This document shows, in pieces, positions 62,400 through 64,000 of a DNA stretch of 64,000 nt. The first letter of the stretch is position 1. The number at the start of each line of letters is the position of its first letter. Position numbers and translations under genes: made by a program. The notes beneath the pieces are model-generated. The model searched no databases, had not been told where the DNA came from, and worked only from the letters and a program-made list of their open reading frames with translations. Source of the DNA: Chryseobacterium fluminis (lineage in GTDB: Bacteria; Bacteroidota; Bacteroidia; Flavobacteriales; Weeksellaceae); contig NZ_CP111121.1 of NCBI RefSeq assembly GCF_026314945.1, forward strand, positions 4,898,001 through 4,962,000, given 5' to 3'.

Positions 62400-64000
62400 A
62401 TGAATGAAGATGCTTTAGATCTGTGCAGCAGAGAACCTATCCATATTCCGGGATTTATCCAGTCCCATGGTTATCTTGTAATTCTAAATCCTGAACTTAA
62501 CATAATTTATTGTAGCGATAATTTATACCAGCTTCATGATCATTTGCCTCAGGAATTATGCGGTATGCCTGTTTTGTCGATTAACATCCTTTTTGATAAA
62601 GGCGAAAATGATAATTTTATACATGATTTTATCAAATTATCATGGCAGGGAAGATATTTTAAACCACTGAACCCTTATGTAGTGATGATTGAAGGTCAAA
62701 ATTATAACATGGTTATCTCTTTATCAGGGGAAAATTATATTCTGGATTTTGAGCCTGAATTATCAGATCTATATTCCGATCCTCAAAATTTGATTGGGGC
62801 TAGCTTGTCCCAGATGCTTGCTGATAAAAATATCAATGCTATTTTAGCAAATACGGTGACGCAAATAAAAAATATAATTGGGTATGACCGGATTATGATT
62901 TATAAATTCCATGAAGATGGGCATGGTGAGGTGGTTGCGGAAGAAAAGGAAGAAATGTTTGACACGTGGCTTGGCCTGCATTATCCTGCATCGGATATTC
63001 CTAAGCAGGCACGGGAGCTGTATATCAAAAATCTTATCCGGTTAATTGCAGATGTAAATCAAACTCCTATAAGTATATCAGGTATAGAGAATATCCCTGC
63101 TGATCTAACCAACAGTACCTTAAGAGCAGTGTCACCTGTTCACATCCGTTACTTAAAAAACATGGGCGTAAGCTCCAGCTTCAGTGTATCCATTGTCGTT
63201 GATGATCAGTTATGGGGGCTTATTGCATGTCATAATTATACACCGCGGTTCATCAATTACAGACAACGAGAAACCGCTAAGCTTATCGGGCAGGTACTAA
63301 GTTCATGCGTAGGTCTGCGAAGCCAGGAAAAAATACAGAAGGAAAGTATGGAACTCCAGGTAGCAGTGATGGAAGTAACACGTAACCTCTTAAGCAGTTC
63401 GAAGATAGAAAGTTTTATAGAAGATAGTGCCGATGTGATCCTTCCATGTTATAAAGCTTCAGGCATTGCTTTTATTTTTGAGGGTAAAGTTTATGCATCC
63501 GGTAATGTTCCTGATGATGATAGAATAATGAAAATCGGAGCGTTTCTGGAAAATAGCCAGCAAGATGTTATTGTTTCAACTGACTGCAAATCAGACTTTC
63601 CCAATATAGATATGTGTAGCAGTAATTTTGCGGGTCTTCTGGCTTGTCGTCTTACTGCCGACCTTAAAGATTGCTTGATCCTGTTCAGAACCGAAATTTC
63701 ACTCACCGTACGGTGGGCTGGTGATCCTGCAAAAATTGTCCATTATGACAAAACGGGCCAACCTTTTATATCACCCAGAAATTCTTTTGAGCAGTGGTCT
63801 CAGGAGGTTCAGGGCAGAGCAGAAGACTGGTCGGAAAATGAGAAAAGGACCCTGCTGGAGATTAGGGACGAGATCAATTTTGCTATAGGAAGAAAAATTT
63901 CCGAGTTAAGAATACTCAATGAAAAGCTTAGGGATGCTTATGCGGAACTAGACACTTTTGCCTACACGGTTTCGCACGATCTGAAAACGCCTCTGACGGC
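62400..64000 (+). CDS. bacteriophytochrome histidine kinase, 3' end missing
   Basis: The frame is open from the ATG at 62400 to the window end (533 codons). It has a PAS domain with the biliverdin-attachment cysteine at residue 9 in DLCSREPIHIPGFIQSHG, a GAF domain with the phytochrome motif PASDIP (Asp199), a PHY domain, and the start of a HisKA domain with the phospho-acceptor in YTVSHDLKTPL (H526). It would sense red/far-red light with biliverdin and autophosphorylate. No haem oxygenase gene is in this window. Confidence 0.93.
   Translation, partial: MNEDALDLCSREPIHIPGFIQSHGYLVILNPELNIIYCSDNLYQLHDHLPQELCGMPVLSINILFDKGENDNFIHDFIKLSWQGRYFKPLNPYVVMIEGQNYNMVISLSGENYILDFEPELSDLYSDPQNLIGASLSQMLADKNINAILANTVTQIKNIIGYDRIMIYKFHEDGHGEVVAEEKEEMFDTWLGLHYPASDIPKQARELYIKNLIRLIADVNQTPISISGIENIPADLTNSTLRAVSPVHIRYLKNMGVSSSFSVSIVVDDQLWGLIACHNYTPRFINYRQRETAKLIGQVLSSCVGLRSQEKIQKESMELQVAVMEVTRNLLSSSKIESFIEDSADVILPCYKASGIAFIFEGKVYASGNVPDDDRIMKIGAFLENSQQDVIVSTDCKSDFPNIDMCSSNFAGLLACRLTADLKDCLILFRTEISLTVRWAGDPAKIVHYDKTGQPFISPRNSFEQWSQEVQGRAEDWSENEKRTLLEIRDEINFAIGRKISELRILNEKLRDAYAELDTFAYTVSHDLKTPLT

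Noticed and set aside
1..64000. CRISPR array
   Set aside because: No regularly spaced direct repeats with unique spacers were seen. The repeats present are paired, tandem or dispersed.

Overview
The window reads as chromosome of a member of the Bacteroidota, most likely Chryseobacterium or a close Weeksellaceae relative. The evidence is AT-rich intergenic DNA, promoters of the TTG-N19-TAnnTTTG type, type IX secretion (T9SS) sorting domains, a SusC-like TonB receptor, a DUF2911 protein, a DUF2975/XRE pair and IS families common in Flavobacteriia. The species call is inference from gene content, not from a database search.

Layout. 1-4.2 kb: carA (partial) and carB, separated by a truncated four-helix-bundle gene and a REP/BIME-like hairpin block. 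4.4-12.2 kb: a frameshifted PEP-mutase-like gene, an Ada-type DNA repair regulator, DUF2911, GNAT and cupin proteins, a broken zinc-ribbon gene, a dienelactone hydrolase, an HsdR-N-like nuclease gene back to back with holA, trxB and tRNA-Ser(UGA). 12.2-13.9 kb: an ISAon1-type element flanked by repeated fragments of its own end. 14-28 kb: stress and regulatory genes (DJ-1/PfpI, azoR with HxlR, an ABC ATPase with an ABC-permease/M1-peptidase fusion, XRE/DUF2975, SDR with AraC, MFS with TetR), plus several decayed genes, including a double-glycine-leader peptide remnant near 25.3 kb.

28.4-34.9 kb is a pentose-phosphate cluster: tkt, rpiB, gnd, zwf, pgl, all on one strand. 35-46 kb is rich in exported proteins: two tandem choice-of-anchor L/T9SS type B proteins, an alpha/beta hydrolase with a PDZ domain, two T9SS type A proteins (one frameshifted) and a small exported protein, followed by a membrane-anchored SDR. 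46-50 kb holds a beta-propeller phytase and a TonB-dependent receptor, likely a phytate uptake and hydrolysis pair.

50.9-58 kb is mobile and accessory DNA: a second, identical tRNA-Ser(UGA) with copied promoter and terminator, a tyrosine integrase, an IS982 element with a visible 7-bp target duplication, a serine recombinase, an unrecognised 244-aa protein, an IS3-family element and a PD-(D/E)XK-like protein. 58-64 kb is gene-poor, with a T9SS protein, a lipoprotein, a small membrane protein, a response regulator and, running off the end, a bacteriophytochrome histidine kinase divergent from that regulator.

The items most worth a second look are: a 120-bp repeat present three times, always downstream of a gene on the same strand; a structured RNA-like motif upstream of the dienelactone hydrolase; the 191-bp tRNA-Ser duplication bracketing 38.7 kb; the cargo genes beside the recombinase; the decayed peptide locus at 25.2-25.9 kb; and one-base homopolymer frameshifts in several otherwise intact genes. 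I did not find a complete, clearly new multi-gene system.
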